Assembly: GCF_900114475.1 (NCBI RefSeq)
Contig: NZ_FOTE01000005.1
Location: 248,001 to 312,000, forward strand
Reading direction: 5' to 3'
Source of the DNA: Paenibacillus sp. 1_12
Lineage (GTDB): Bacteria; Bacillota; Bacilli; Paenibacillales; NBRC-103111
Length of the DNA stretch: 64,000 nucleotides
In this document: positions 27,182-36,021 of the stretch, piece by piece
How positions within the stretch are numbered: position 1 is the first letter of the stretch
Layout: each line of letters begins with the position of its first letter
The notes under the pieces: generated by a model
The model's database searches: none
What the model saw: only the letters and a program-made list of their open reading frames with translations
Told to the model about the DNA's origin: nothing
Translations under genes and position numbers: made by a program

Positions 27182-27365
27182 TCAATTTATTCGATAACTC
27201 ATTGTTAATACGTCCTTTTTTATGCAAAAAAATATCAAGTTAAGTACAAGAAAAAAGATCGCAGACGCTGTTGCTCCTGTTGCACCTGCTGTCCCTGTCG
27301 ACTCCAACTTCTCCCTCTGGTCCTGGAGGGCCTGGAGGGCCTGGAGGACCGATAAATTCCCACAT
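27182..27365 (-). pseudogene. Collagen-like (Gly-X-Y) gene relic, frameshifted and truncated
   Basis: The ATG at 27365 has GGGAG eight bases upstream. It opens MWEFIGPPGPPGPPGPEGEVG, a run of perfect Gly-X-Y triplets as in Bacillus exosporium proteins such as BclA. After GEVG the frame leaves the repeat, while the next frame continues STGTAGATGATAS. Removing one G restores GEV-GST-GTA-GAT-GAT without a break. The read-on then ends in an unrelated hydrophobic tail with no globular C-terminal domain. I read this as a decayed exosporium-type collagen gene; a natural frameshift or sequencing error is possible. Confidence 0.6.
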
Positions 27366-27367
27366 AG

Positions 27368-27748
27368 TCTCATCTCCCTATTATTGAAATATTAAAACAG
27401 TCAAACCTTAACTCCCGTGTCCCAGACACATTTAAATATAAAGAAGTGGATATATCGGATCTATTAGTGAAATATAAACTACTATATATGAAACCTTCCT
27501 ACGGATGTAAGGGGCAGTCTGTATATCGGGTTGAACTAACGAATAATGGAGATATTCATATCTCTTTGCACAGCTTGGCTCCAAGGACGATTTGCAGAAA
27601 AAACGAAAATATTCAAGGGAAATTGGATGAACTTTTCAGACGAAAGCAATACATGGTTCAGCAAGGGATTCGCATGAGTCAGCTTGATCAACAATATTTC
27701 GATATTCGGGTCCTTGTTCAAAAAGAAAGTTATGGATTATTGAATTGA
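27368..27748 (+). pseudogene. Fragment of a YheC/YheD-family (endospore coat-associated) gene
   Basis: About 126 codons stay open from just after a TAG at 27365 to the stop at 27748, with no proper start. The homologous part includes HLPIIEILKQ, then LLYMKPSYGCKGQSVYRVEL, YMVQQGI and YFDIRVLVQKES, matching the ATP-grasp-like core of YheC/YheD proteins (about 350-450 residues). Both ends are missing: nothing precedes the core and it stops at the segment that normally continues into the catalytic region. It abuts the collagen-like relic head to head. A GTG at 27446 could start a 100-residue product, but homology extends upstream of it. Confidence 0.65.
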
Positions 27749-27864
27749 ACGGAAAACCCCAAAAAGGCATATACAATGACCTTAAATCTTTTAAACACAA
27801 AAAACTAATTTATAGTAAACCCTTGGAATATGCTTATTATCTCTCGCAAACTTGAGTTAAATGA

Positions 27865-28872
27865 TTAGACCTGCCCATGATGAGTTACATTGCAGGCAGA
27901 AAAAGAATGTCCATCGAGGTCTTTAAAACCGAAGCCTCCTTTTCCTTTCATGCCAAGATTAAAGTTCAGTGGTCCGACTGCAACACCTTGATCTGTTAAA
28001 TACTGATGAAATTTTTCTAAATCAGGTACAAAGAAATCAATGATTCCGTGCGTAATACCGGTATATGTGTTAAGAAAAGAGAGTTTATTTTCAACATCGT
28101 CGGTTTGAACCAAATATAATGTCGGAACACCAATCCGATTACCACCTTGCAAATGCAACATGGCGGTTTCTGTAGTTTCGTGAACAACCTTTGTTCCTAA
28201 AATTTTACTATACCACTCCATAGAGTTTCTAAGATTCGATACCGGTATTTCGATTGTGGCAATACGAGGAACGATTCTCCATAAGACATCGTCATGAAAT
28301 TGTTGACCTATTTTCTTTGTTGCAAATTCTTCTCCCATAATAGCTAGCAGCTCCTTCTTTAATTTTTCCTTGGATCGGCGAATTCGGCTCTCCACTGCGC
28401 TTACAGTTACATTTAAATAGTTACTAATTTCCTTTGTGCTAAAGCCGCTAATGAAGTACAAAATCGTTACCAAACGCTTCGGTTCGTCCAACTGATTGAT
28501 GGCATCCCAAACATTTACATGTATCAGACGACGGTCTACAATGACCTCTACGTTATTTACGCGATTTGTGAGGTTATGGTATAACTCAATGGGTTCAGCG
28601 GGTTTGTCTTTTTTAATCCAATCCAGACATAATCGCTTGGTAATAGTAAACAGCCAACCACCAAACTTATTCCCATCCTCAAGAACGTTTATATTGAACC
28701 ATGCTTTTACAAAGGCTTCTTGGGCTAAATCTTCAGCGATATGATAATCACGAATAACACTCAAAGCAGTAGCATAAACCGCATTTGAATATTTGTTCAC
28801 CAACATAGAATATGACTCCACATCACCACGAGCAGCCCTTGAAACAAGTTCTCGATCATCGTTAATATTCAT
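27865..28872 (-). CDS. ECF-type RNA polymerase sigma factor fused to a C-terminal VOC domain
   Basis: This 335-residue protein has ECF sigma region 2 at about residues 5-75 (NKYSNAVYATALSVIRDYHI, DLAQEAFVKAW, FGGWLFTITKRLCLDW) and region 4 at about 120-180 (ILYFISGFSTKEISNYLNV, SAVESRIRRSKEKL). From about 205 to the end is a VOC/glyoxalase-like module (IATIEIPVSNLRNSMEWYSK, GGFGFKDLDGHSFSACN). The ATG at 28872 follows AGGAGG; the frame continues 59 codons upstream without sigma-like sequence. No anti-sigma gene is adjacent, so the C-terminal domain may sense a ligand and control activity, as C-terminal extensions do in some ECF groups. Confidence 0.87.
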   Translation of the reverse strand: MNINDDRELVSRAARGDVESYSMLVNKYSNAVYATALSVIRDYHIAEDLAQEAFVKAWFNINVLEDGNKFGGWLFTITKRLCLDWIKKDKPAEPIELYHNLTNRVNNVEVIVDRRLIHVNVWDAINQLDEPKRLVTILYFISGFSTKEISNYLNVTVSAVESRIRRSKEKLKKELLAIMGEEFATKKIGQQFHDDVLWRIVPRIATIEIPVSNLRNSMEWYSKILGTKVVHETTETAMLHLQGGNRIGVPTLYLVQTDDVENKLSFLNTYTGITHGIIDFFVPDLEKFHQYLTDQGVAVGPLNFNLGMKGKGGFGFKDLDGHSFSACNVTHHGQV

Positions 28873-29093
28873 TTCTTTCCCTCCTCTGTTATATAGACGA
28901 TAAAAAAGGATAAAACCGGTCAAATCTTCATAAAGTCTAATTCGGACAGCAGGGAGGCGCTGCAAGATCAGACCCTTTTTCCAATCGCTGTTTGACGTTC
29001 CTCCAGAAAAGTCCGCTTTCTCCGCTCTGACTATGTATCTTTTGTTCATCTTGTCTAGTCTATGAGTTGTCTAGGCGATCACAAATATACATG

Positions 29094-29128
29094 CCAAAGA
29101 ACTACAGATACGATCTGCAGCTCTTTGG
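29094..29128. terminator. Imperfect hairpin, possible terminator
   Basis: CCAAAGA...TCTTTGG closes an interrupted stem with inner CAGA/TCTG, followed on the plus strand by GTTTAT. No obvious gene ends here on that strand. Confidence 0.25.
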
Positions 29129-29174
29129 GTTTATCATAGATTCAATCTTTGCATCCTCTGGTTCTGCAGCCTGC

Positions 29175-29203
29175 TTTACAAAACACGTTGTATTGCGTAA
29201 TCT
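29175..29203 (+). promoter_or_regulatory. Sigma-A-type promoter of the 54-residue gene
   Basis: TTTACA, 17 bases, TAATCT, about 37 bases before the ATG at 29240. Confidence 0.55.
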
Positions 29204-29239
29204 AATCCTAAATACACTACAACAAAGGAGCCGTCCAGC

Positions 29240-29404
29240 ATGACAAAGGATCAAATCAAGGAAAGAATCGCTGAATTAAAACACGATTACATTCGTATTC
29301 AAGAGGATATTGAAAAGATGGAATCTACAGGCGGAAGCATCGCCAATGCTGAACGCCAGCTTCAAGCTATCGAGGATGAATTGAAGCTGCTGCATCAGAT
29401 GTGA
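29240..29404 (+). CDS. Small coiled-coil protein, SE1832-like, 54 residues
   Basis: MTKDQIKERIAELKHDYIRI begins a 54-residue, strongly charged, almost wholly helical protein with a Gly-Gly hinge (STGGSIANAE) in the middle, giving two amphipathic helices that should pair as a coiled coil. The length and hinge match the small SE1832 family of Firmicutes, of unknown function. AAAGGAG lies nine bases before the ATG and a fitting promoter lies upstream. It converges with the ABC gene ending at 29434. Confidence 0.8.
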   Translation: MTKDQIKERIAELKHDYIRIQEDIEKMESTGGSIANAERQLQAIEDELKLLHQM

Positions 29405-29433
29405 TCCCAACCAGTAACCTCTATATCCCGTAC

Positions 29434-31305
29434 TTAGTCCAAAGCACCCTCCAAATTTTTGAACTGATTGTTAAACATCCGGTTATAGGCGCCTTGTTCG
29501 TTAATCAAACGTTCATGGCTGCCTTGCTCCACGATCTCACCATGATCGATGACTGTGATCGTATCCGCATCACGAATCGTATTCAATCGGTGTGCAATGA
29601 TAAAGCTGGTGCGTCCCTGCATAATAGTTAACAATGCATCTTGAATATGGAGCTCGGTTCGAGTGTCGATGCTGCTCGTAGCTTCATCTAGAATCAGGAT
29701 CGACGGTTTTGCTAATATTACCCGGGCAATAGCCAGCAGCTGACGCTGTCCCTGACTTAAATTGCCGCCATTCTCCGAAAGCAGCGATTCGTACTGATTC
29801 GGCAGACGTTTAATAAAAGCATCCGCATTTGCCATTATCGCTGCAGCTTCAATTTCCTCGTCAGTCGCATCCGATTTGCCGTATTTGATATTTTCCTTTA
29901 TGGTGCCTGAAAATAAATACGTATCCTGCAGTACGATTCCAAAAGCTCTTCGCAAGCTGTCCCTCGTATACTCCTTGATATCTCTGCCATCAATCAGGAT
30001 TCGTCCACCTGTTACATCGTAAAACCTAGTTACTAGATTGACGATAGTCGTTTTTCCAGCTCCTGTTGGTCCTACAAATGCTGTGCTGCTGCCTTCCTTT
30101 GATTCAAAGCTGATATTTTTCAGGATAGGCACATCAGGGCGATAGCCAAAGCTCACATTTTCAAATACCACATGACCCTTGGCGTTTTCCAATGGAACTG
30201 CATTCGAAGCATCCGCCGTTTCCTCCAGCTCGTCAAGCACTTCAAATACACGTTCTGCCCCAGCTACACCAGACTGCAGCACGTTAAAAATGTTCGCTAT
30301 CTCATTGAGTGGTCTGACAAACTGCCGGGAATAGCTCAGGAAGCTGGCAATCACACCGACGGTAATCAAACCTTTGACAGCAAGCACGCCGCCAACTACC
30401 GCTACTGCTGCAAAACCAATGTTATTGATAACGGCCAGCAGCGGCATCAGAAAACCTGACCATATTTGAGCCTTCAGGCCTACCTCACACAGCTTTGCGT
30501 TCACAACATCAAATTCCTCAATGGCTTTTTCTTCACGATTGAAGGCTTTGACCACCTCGATACCCGAGATCGTCTCTTCCACATGTCCATTCAGCTTGCC
30601 GAGCTGCACCTGCTGGTCTTTGAACAGCACGCTCGTTCTCTTCGTAATGGTACGGGCCAATAGATAGACTAGAGGCACTGTAATCATACTGGCCAAAGTG
30701 AGCAAAGGACTCAATATCAGCATCATCACCAAGGAACCAATAATCGCGATAGAGCCACCCATCAGTTGTGTAATGGATTGCGATAAACTGCTGCTTACAT
30801 TTTCAATATCATTGGATAAACGGCTCATGATTTCACCGTGTCTGCGGGAATCGAAGTAAGCGAGCGGCAGCTTTTGCAGCTTCTCAAATAAGGCCGTGCG
30901 CATCTTCATCACAATACGCTGGGAAATACCCGCCATTAACCAGCCCTGTAAAAAGGTTAGCAGAGCATCGGCAACATAAGCAGCGATTAAAGCGATGATG
31001 ACCATTTCGAGCAGCTTGAAATTAACTGTCCCGCCAGTGCCGCTCGTCATCGTGTCTACCGAAACACCAATCAGATAAGGCGCGGATAGCGTAAGCGCTG
31101 CATCAATTACGACAAACAAAAACACTATGGTTAACAGCTTCCTTTCACTGCCTACATAATGCCACAGCCGCTGCATGGTAGCTTTAAAGTTCTTTGGCTT
31201 GACAACCGCTTTTCCGCGGTTCATCATTCCCGGCCTTCCCGCACCTCCCATCATGGGAATATCCGGTTGCACGGATGCCCGCTTCTGTTCATGATTCTCC
31301 GACAT
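29434..31305 (-). CDS. ABC exporter half-transporter with intact catalytic Glu (YfiC-like)
   Basis: This 623-residue half-transporter has a cytoplasmic N-terminus rich in Met and Gly, six membrane segments, then Walker A GPTGAGKTT and Walker B ILILDEATSSID with catalytic Glu. Its signature is LSQGQRQ rather than LSGGQ. The ATG at 31305 follows AAGGAG and lies inside the last codons of the upstream half-transporter (17-base overlap). The pair resembles B. subtilis YfiB-YfiC or BmrC-BmrD heterodimeric multidrug exporters. The substrate is unknown. Confidence 0.92.
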   Translation of the reverse strand: MSENHEQKRASVQPDIPMMGGAGRPGMMNRGKAVVKPKNFKATMQRLWHYVGSERKLLTIVFLFVVIDAALTLSAPYLIGVSVDTMTSGTGGTVNFKLLEMVIIALIAAYVADALLTFLQGWLMAGISQRIVMKMRTALFEKLQKLPLAYFDSRRHGEIMSRLSNDIENVSSSLSQSITQLMGGSIAIIGSLVMMLILSPLLTLASMITVPLVYLLARTITKRTSVLFKDQQVQLGKLNGHVEETISGIEVVKAFNREEKAIEEFDVVNAKLCEVGLKAQIWSGFLMPLLAVINNIGFAAVAVVGGVLAVKGLITVGVIASFLSYSRQFVRPLNEIANIFNVLQSGVAGAERVFEVLDELEETADASNAVPLENAKGHVVFENVSFGYRPDVPILKNISFESKEGSSTAFVGPTGAGKTTIVNLVTRFYDVTGGRILIDGRDIKEYTRDSLRRAFGIVLQDTYLFSGTIKENIKYGKSDATDEEIEAAAIMANADAFIKRLPNQYESLLSENGGNLSQGQRQLLAIARVILAKPSILILDEATSSIDTRTELHIQDALLTIMQGRTSFIIAHRLNTIRDADTITVIDHGEIVEQGSHERLINEQGAYNRMFNNQFKNLEGALD

Positions 31306-33034
31306 TTTTGAGTGTCTCCTTTCCCATCTGGGATTGGAATATTTCCCGATAAACCTCACAGCTTTTCATTAGCTCGTCATGCTTGCCTGTACCCACAATA
31401 TGACCTTGATCGAGAACAACGATGGTATCAGCATCCATCACCGATGTAATCCGCTGCGCAATAATAAGACAGGTGAGATCCTTGGCGTACATTTTCAAAG
31501 CACGTTTTATGTTCGCCTCAGTCGTAACGTCAACCGCACTTGTACAGTCATCCAATATTAAAATTTCCGGCTGCCGCACCAGTGCGCGGGCAATCGAGAC
31601 ACGCTGTTTTTGACCACCAGAGAAGTTTACACCATGCTGTCCCAGAACCGTCTCGTAGCCTTCAGTAAACGAACTGACGAAATCATGGGCATCGGCCATT
31701 CGAGCTGCTCGCTCTACCTCTTCCATCGTGGCATCTTCTTTGCCAAACCGGATATTTTCCAACACAGTTCCCGTAAATAGCATTGTTTTCTGAGGAACTA
31801 TAGCAATCTTTTCTCTGAGCTGCTTGGGATCTATGTCTTTTACATCCTGCCCATTTACACGAACTACACCTGAGCTTACATCGTAAAAACGCGGAATGAG
31901 CGACACGAGACTGCTTTTTCCTGAGCCCGTAGATCCTATAATTCCAACCGTTTCTCCAGGCAAACAAGTCATCGACAAATCTTTGATCACAGGCGGTCCG
32001 GACGTTCCTGCGTATGAAAAGCTCACATGTTCAAAATCAATTCTTCCCTTAACCGCTGATTCGTGAACGGAGTCATAATTTCCTGCCATCCCGTTTTCCT
32101 GTATAAATACTTCATTAATACGCCCTGCCGAAGCCTTCGCCCTGACAAACATATTAAACACCATCGTAATTGTCATCAGCGCAAACAAAATCTGCGTCAT
32201 GTAGTTAACAAAGGCAATAATATGCCCAACCTGCATATTGCCAGAGCTGACGCGTACTCCTCCCAACCAAATCACCGTTACAATCCCAAGATTCACTGTC
32301 AGCGTAATCGCTGGACTGAATACAGCCATCGCCCTCATCGCAATCGTGGAACGAGCCTGATATTCCTGATTCGCCTGATCAAATTTATTTACCTCATAAT
32401 CGAAACGGTTGAACGCCCTGACCACTCTGACTCCGGACAAATATTCCCTCATCACACTGTTCACGCGATCCAGCGCCTTCTGCACCTTCATAAAAAAAGG
32501 AAAACCTATCTTCATATTGATAAAGATGAGTATACCGACAATGGGCACGACGACAACAAGCACCAGCGATAAATGGGGATTCAAACGATAAGCCATAATA
32601 AGGGCTCCAATACAGAGTAAAGGCGCCTTGGCAAAAATCCGCATAAGTCCGTTTGCAAAGTTTTGTACCTGTGTGACATCACTCGTCAGCCTGGTGATCA
32701 GAGCTGCACGATCAAATTTGTCGATATTTTCAAATGAAAGCGATTGAATTTTTCTAAACAAATCGGAACGCAGCTCGGCTGCAAACCTCTGGGATACATG
32801 GGTCGCCATAATGTTCCGCATGGAAGCGGATACCGCACCCACCGCCGTAATCAGCAGCATGAGACCACCCATTCGCAGCACAAATTCCAGCTGCTGTTTG
32901 GCTACGCCCACATCAATGATCTCGGCCATAATACTTGGCAGCAGCAGATCGCAAACCGCTTCAAGAGTCAGGAAAGCAAAGGCAACGCTAAATAGTTTCC
33001 AATACTTGCTTGCATAAATATGTAAAAATTGCAT
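31289..33034 (-). CDS. ABC exporter half-transporter with Asp in place of catalytic Glu (YfiB-like)
   Basis: This 581-residue half-transporter has six membrane segments, Walker A GSTGSGKSS, the canonical signature FSGGQKQR, and Walker B ILILDDCTSAVD, where the catalytic Glu is Asp. Paired with its neighbour (normal Walker B, altered signature), one composite ATP site is canonical and one degenerate. The ATG at 33034 has GGAGGAG nine bases upstream; a TTG six codons earlier overlaps that site. It lies 54 bases after the SGNH hydrolase gene and may share its transcript. Confidence 0.92.
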   Translation of the reverse strand: MQFLHIYASKYWKLFSVAFAFLTLEAVCDLLLPSIMAEIIDVGVAKQQLEFVLRMGGLMLLITAVGAVSASMRNIMATHVSQRFAAELRSDLFRKIQSLSFENIDKFDRAALITRLTSDVTQVQNFANGLMRIFAKAPLLCIGALIMAYRLNPHLSLVLVVVVPIVGILIFINMKIGFPFFMKVQKALDRVNSVMREYLSGVRVVRAFNRFDYEVNKFDQANQEYQARSTIAMRAMAVFSPAITLTVNLGIVTVIWLGGVRVSSGNMQVGHIIAFVNYMTQILFALMTITMVFNMFVRAKASAGRINEVFIQENGMAGNYDSVHESAVKGRIDFEHVSFSYAGTSGPPVIKDLSMTCLPGETVGIIGSTGSGKSSLVSLIPRFYDVSSGVVRVNGQDVKDIDPKQLREKIAIVPQKTMLFTGTVLENIRFGKEDATMEEVERAARMADAHDFVSSFTEGYETVLGQHGVNFSGGQKQRVSIARALVRQPEILILDDCTSAVDVTTEANIKRALKMYAKDLTCLIIAQRITSVMDADTIVVLDQGHIVGTGKHDELMKSCEVYREIFQSQMGKETLKNVGES

Positions 33035-33088
33035 GGAGCCGATCTCCTCCAATCGCCACAGTGTGAAGCATTTGCTTTTATTTTCATG

Positions 33089-33727
33089 TTAGCTGTTCAA
33101 AGCTCCGACCGTCTGCAGCCAAGCTTTCGCAATAAGCGCATGTCCGCCGGGAGATGGGTGAACACCATCCGGTGCCCAGAAGGATGCCGCCACACGGGTA
33201 GAAGCCTGGGCAAACAAACCGTCCAAACAAACCAGCCTTGCTCCGAACTCAACAGCCAATTCACGAACAACCGTAATTTTCGGATCCAAATCTTCTCTCC
33301 AGCTCTTACGATCCTCAGGGACTGGCAGCAGAAACGGTTCGATCAGAACAAGCCTTGCACCTGTCGCAGCGACCGTTTCTGTTAGCAGCTTATGATAGCC
33401 TTCGGAGAATTGCTCCGTGGAAGTCGGATCGTTGTGGTCATATCTACGCCAAGTATCATTAATTCCAATATAAATCGATACCAGATTAGGCTTCAAATCG
33501 ATACAATCCTGCTGCCAGCGCTGCTTCAAATCGACAACTCTATTGCCGCTAATGCCTCGGTTTATAAATGTCACTTGCTTTTCTGGATACATTGCCGAGA
33601 ACTGAGCAGCTGCCATAAGAGCATAACCTTTTCCTAAGTCATCCGTCTTAAAGCGGTTACGTCCTGCATCGGTAATACTATCTCCCTGAAATAACACCAC
33701 ATCATCCTGCTGAATCCAAGGTTCCAT
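33089..33727 (-). CDS. SGNH/GDSL-family hydrolase (esterase)
   Basis: This 212-residue hydrolase has all four SGNH blocks: VVLFQGDSITDAG (nucleophile Ser), GISGNRV (Gly; Asn follows), IGINDTW (Asn) and DGVHPSPGGH (Asp and His). No signal peptide is visible, so it should act in the cytoplasm. Similar short SGNH enzymes deacetylate sugars or oligosaccharides such as rhamnogalacturonan fragments, which would fit the nearby carbohydrate genes, but the substrate is unproven. It is separated from the upstream dehydrogenase operon by a terminator. Confidence 0.9.
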   Translation of the reverse strand: MEPWIQQDDVVLFQGDSITDAGRNRFKTDDLGKGYALMAAAQFSAMYPEKQVTFINRGISGNRVVDLKQRWQQDCIDLKPNLVSIYIGINDTWRRYDHNDPTSTEQFSEGYHKLLTETVAATGARLVLIEPFLLPVPEDRKSWREDLDPKITVVRELAVEFGARLVCLDGLFAQASTRVAASFWAPDGVHPSPGGHALIAKAWLQTVGALNS

Positions 33728-33868
33728 TGCTAATTCCTCCTAAGGTTCCCTACGAATTAAGTATAAAAAAGCTTTGATTATTATACCATATTTTTGAAAG
33801 ACAACGACAAATAAGTATCACGTGCATGTCGAAGCATTCGCATGGGGATCACTGACCAGTCAAGTACA

Positions 33869-33895
33869 GAAAAAAGGAGATCCTAAGATCCCCCT
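33869..33895 (-). terminator. Terminator ending the seven-gene carbohydrate operon
   Basis: Read leftwards, AGGGGGATC and GATCTCCT form a short hairpin followed by TTTTTT, about 85 bases after the last dehydrogenase stop. Confidence 0.65.
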
Positions 33896-33977
33896 GCGAT
33901 TGCGAAGATAAGTCCCCTGTACGGCCGGATTCTTATGATCGCTGTATATGAGCCTTTTTAACAAGTAGCACACTTGG

Positions 33978-34973
33978 TCAAGCCATATTCTCCCACATTG
34001 CTTGCGTAACTTCCAAGCTTGTTTGTTCCTGTCTAAGACCTTTCAATATATCCTCCACTACACCCTCCATCAGCGCCAAGTGACCTTGAACCGTAGCTCC
34101 GGCGACATGAGAGGAGAGCAGCACGTTATCCAGCTTCGTGAGTGGATGATCTGCGGGCAGCGGCTCTTTGGTAAACACATCAAGCGCAGCGAAAAAGCGG
34201 CCTTTTTGCAGCTCTTCAATAAGCGCTTCCTCATCCAGTACATCCGCACGGGAGGAATTGATCAGAATGGCATCGTCGGGTATTGAGGCTATCATGTCTT
34301 TGGTCACCATTTTATAAGTAGCTGGAAGCTTCGGTGCGTGAATCGATATGATTGGGCAGCGCATAACCTCCTCCAGACTTGCTTTGGTAACCTTCAGCAG
34401 AGCTGCGGCTTCATCCTTTAAATATGGGTCATATACGAGCACATTCACATGAAAGGGTGCCAGCAGCTTGAGAAATGCCCGTGCGGTCGAGCTCGCCGAT
34501 ACCATTCCAATTGTTTGTCCCGCAAGCTCTCTGCCCTTTAATGAACTGACCCGCCATTGCCCTGCTTTTACCTGCTTATCAAAGGTGGGCATATGACGCA
34601 GTGATGACATCAATACGGTTAGGCAATATTCGCCAACACTATGAGCGATTCTCGGTGCTGCTGAAAAGATACGTACCTGCTTTGAAAAAGCTGTCGGTGG
34701 AATTCGTCCCTTAACTGTACCTGCGGCGTGTCCGATCATCCGAAGCTTTGGCGCCCGCTCCAGCATTTCCTCGGTGATACTGGGAGATCCCCAGCTGGTG
34801 AGGATCACTTCAGCCGATTCGATTAAAGCGGCCAGCTCTTCCTGTGTATAATCAGCACCCGTTTCATTCCATACTGGATCGAATTGCTCGTTGATCAGGC
34901 TTCTGCAAGCATCCGAGCAAACCTCATCTAATCTGGACTGCGGGGGTAGTATAAGTGCCTTAGGTTTTCCCAT
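33978..34973 (-). CDS. D-2-hydroxyacid dehydrogenase family protein with atypical Rossmann loop
   Basis: This 331-residue NAD-dependent 2-hydroxyacid dehydrogenase-like protein keeps the catalytic set: Arg in INSSRADVLDEEAL, Glu in DVFTKEPLP and His in LSSHVAGAT. The dinucleotide loop reads GMVSASSTAR where the usual form is GxIGLGxVA, so two glycines are Ser. I believe a subgroup in Firmicutes has this form, but cofactor binding should not be taken for granted. It lies 25 bases after a related dehydrogenase and is the last gene of the operon. GGAATAGGAG precedes the ATG. Confidence 0.87.
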   Translation of the reverse strand: MGKPKALILPPQSRLDEVCSDACRSLINEQFDPVWNETGADYTQEELAALIESAEVILTSWGSPSITEEMLERAPKLRMIGHAAGTVKGRIPPTAFSKQVRIFSAAPRIAHSVGEYCLTVLMSSLRHMPTFDKQVKAGQWRVSSLKGRELAGQTIGMVSASSTARAFLKLLAPFHVNVLVYDPYLKDEAAALLKVTKASLEEVMRCPIISIHAPKLPATYKMVTKDMIASIPDDAILINSSRADVLDEEALIEELQKGRFFAALDVFTKEPLPADHPLTKLDNVLLSSHVAGATVQGHLALMEGVVEDILKGLRQEQTSLEVTQAMWENMA

Positions 34974-34998
34974 TCTCCTATTCCTTCTTTCTATAAGT

Positions 34999-35997
34999 TT
35001 AAGTCATAATTGCCAGCTGCGATTCTTTCACTTCAAAGCGCAGCGGCCTGTTGTTATAAAATTGCTGCAGCTCTTCTACCATTAATGTTCCTATACGCAG
35101 GCGCGAATCCGGATTAACCCCTGCCAAATGCGGTCTTACAATAACATTGTCCAGATGGCGAAGCTCGCTGTCAGCAGACAGCGGCTCCACCGTAAATACA
35201 TCCAGTCCTGCATAAAATCGCTTCTTTCTTAGCTCCTCAACTAATGCAGTCTCATCCATCAAATCCCCACGCGCCGTATTAATGAGCAGAGCTCCATCCC
35301 GGATCAGCGACAATTCCTTCTGTCCGATCATCTGATACGTTTCGGGTACCTTGGGGGCATGCAGCGACAAGATATGAGATTCTGCTATCAAGCCATGCAA
35401 AGGTTTCAGCTCGACACCCCATTCTTTCGCCTGCTCTGCAGACACGAATGGATCATAACCAAGTATCCTGACACCAAAAGGTTGCAGCAGCTTCATCACC
35501 TCGCGGGCAACCATCCCCAAGCCAATCAAGCCAACCGTTCTGCCTCTTAATTCATAGGTTTCATAAGCCGCACTCTTTGCATTTCTGCCAGTACCCATTT
35601 CCTTGTTTACGGGAATGATCTTATGTCCCAATGCAAGAATCAGTGCTAACACGGATTCACTGACTGAAACGCCAATCGCATAGTTGCTGTTCAGCACACG
35701 AATACCGCGACGATAAACCTCTAATGTAGGCAGAATTGGCTTTACGGAGCCCGCCATGTGCGCAATCAGCTTGAGCTGATCGGCGTGCTTCAGTACCTCT
35801 TCGCTAATAGGAGCACTTCTCCATGTTGTGATGACGGTATCCACTCCATGAATTTGCTCGCACAGCTCCTGCTCGGTAAATGGGCGATGATGCGGATTCC
35901 ATATGACATTCCCGAGCTGATGGATAACTTGCATACTTTTGTCGGTAAAGAAAAGTTCAATCTGATCCTGTGGTATTTGCACTAAAAGGGTACGCAT
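34999..35997 (-). CDS. D-2-hydroxyacid dehydrogenase (phosphoglycerate dehydrogenase-like)
   Basis: This 332-residue NAD-dependent enzyme has a canonical loop GLIGLGMVAR near residue 165, catalytic Arg in INTARGDLMDETAL, Glu in DVFTVEPLS and His in VRPHLAGVN. The ATG at 35997 is preferred over the one at 36009, which touches the ribosome site. It is a paralogue of the next gene and follows the binding lipoprotein in a catabolic operon. It probably interconverts a 2-keto and a 2-hydroxy acid derived from the imported sugar. Confidence 0.88.
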   Translation of the reverse strand: MRTLLVQIPQDQIELFFTDKSMQVIHQLGNVIWNPHHRPFTEQELCEQIHGVDTVITTWRSAPISEEVLKHADQLKLIAHMAGSVKPILPTLEVYRRGIRVLNSNYAIGVSVSESVLALILALGHKIIPVNKEMGTGRNAKSAAYETYELRGRTVGLIGLGMVAREVMKLLQPFGVRILGYDPFVSAEQAKEWGVELKPLHGLIAESHILSLHAPKVPETYQMIGQKELSLIRDGALLINTARGDLMDETALVEELRKKRFYAGLDVFTVEPLSADSELRHLDNVIVRPHLAGVNPDSRLRIGTLMVEELQQFYNNRPLRFEVKESQLAIMT

Positions 35998-36021
35998 TGA
36001 AGCAAGCATCCTTCCAATTGC

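Larger units (their letters stand above)
28873..29239. other. Intergenic region between sigma-VOC and the small SE1832-like gene
   Basis: No gene is supported in these 367 bases. They hold an imperfect hairpin (29094-29128) and the promoter of the small gene (29175-29203). The sigma gene promoter must also lie here, but I could not fix it. Confidence 0.5.

Noticed and set aside
32063-32572. 169-codon open frame on the plus strand, His/Arg-rich
   Set aside because: Antisense to the YfiB-like ABC gene; composition is that of a reversed membrane protein.
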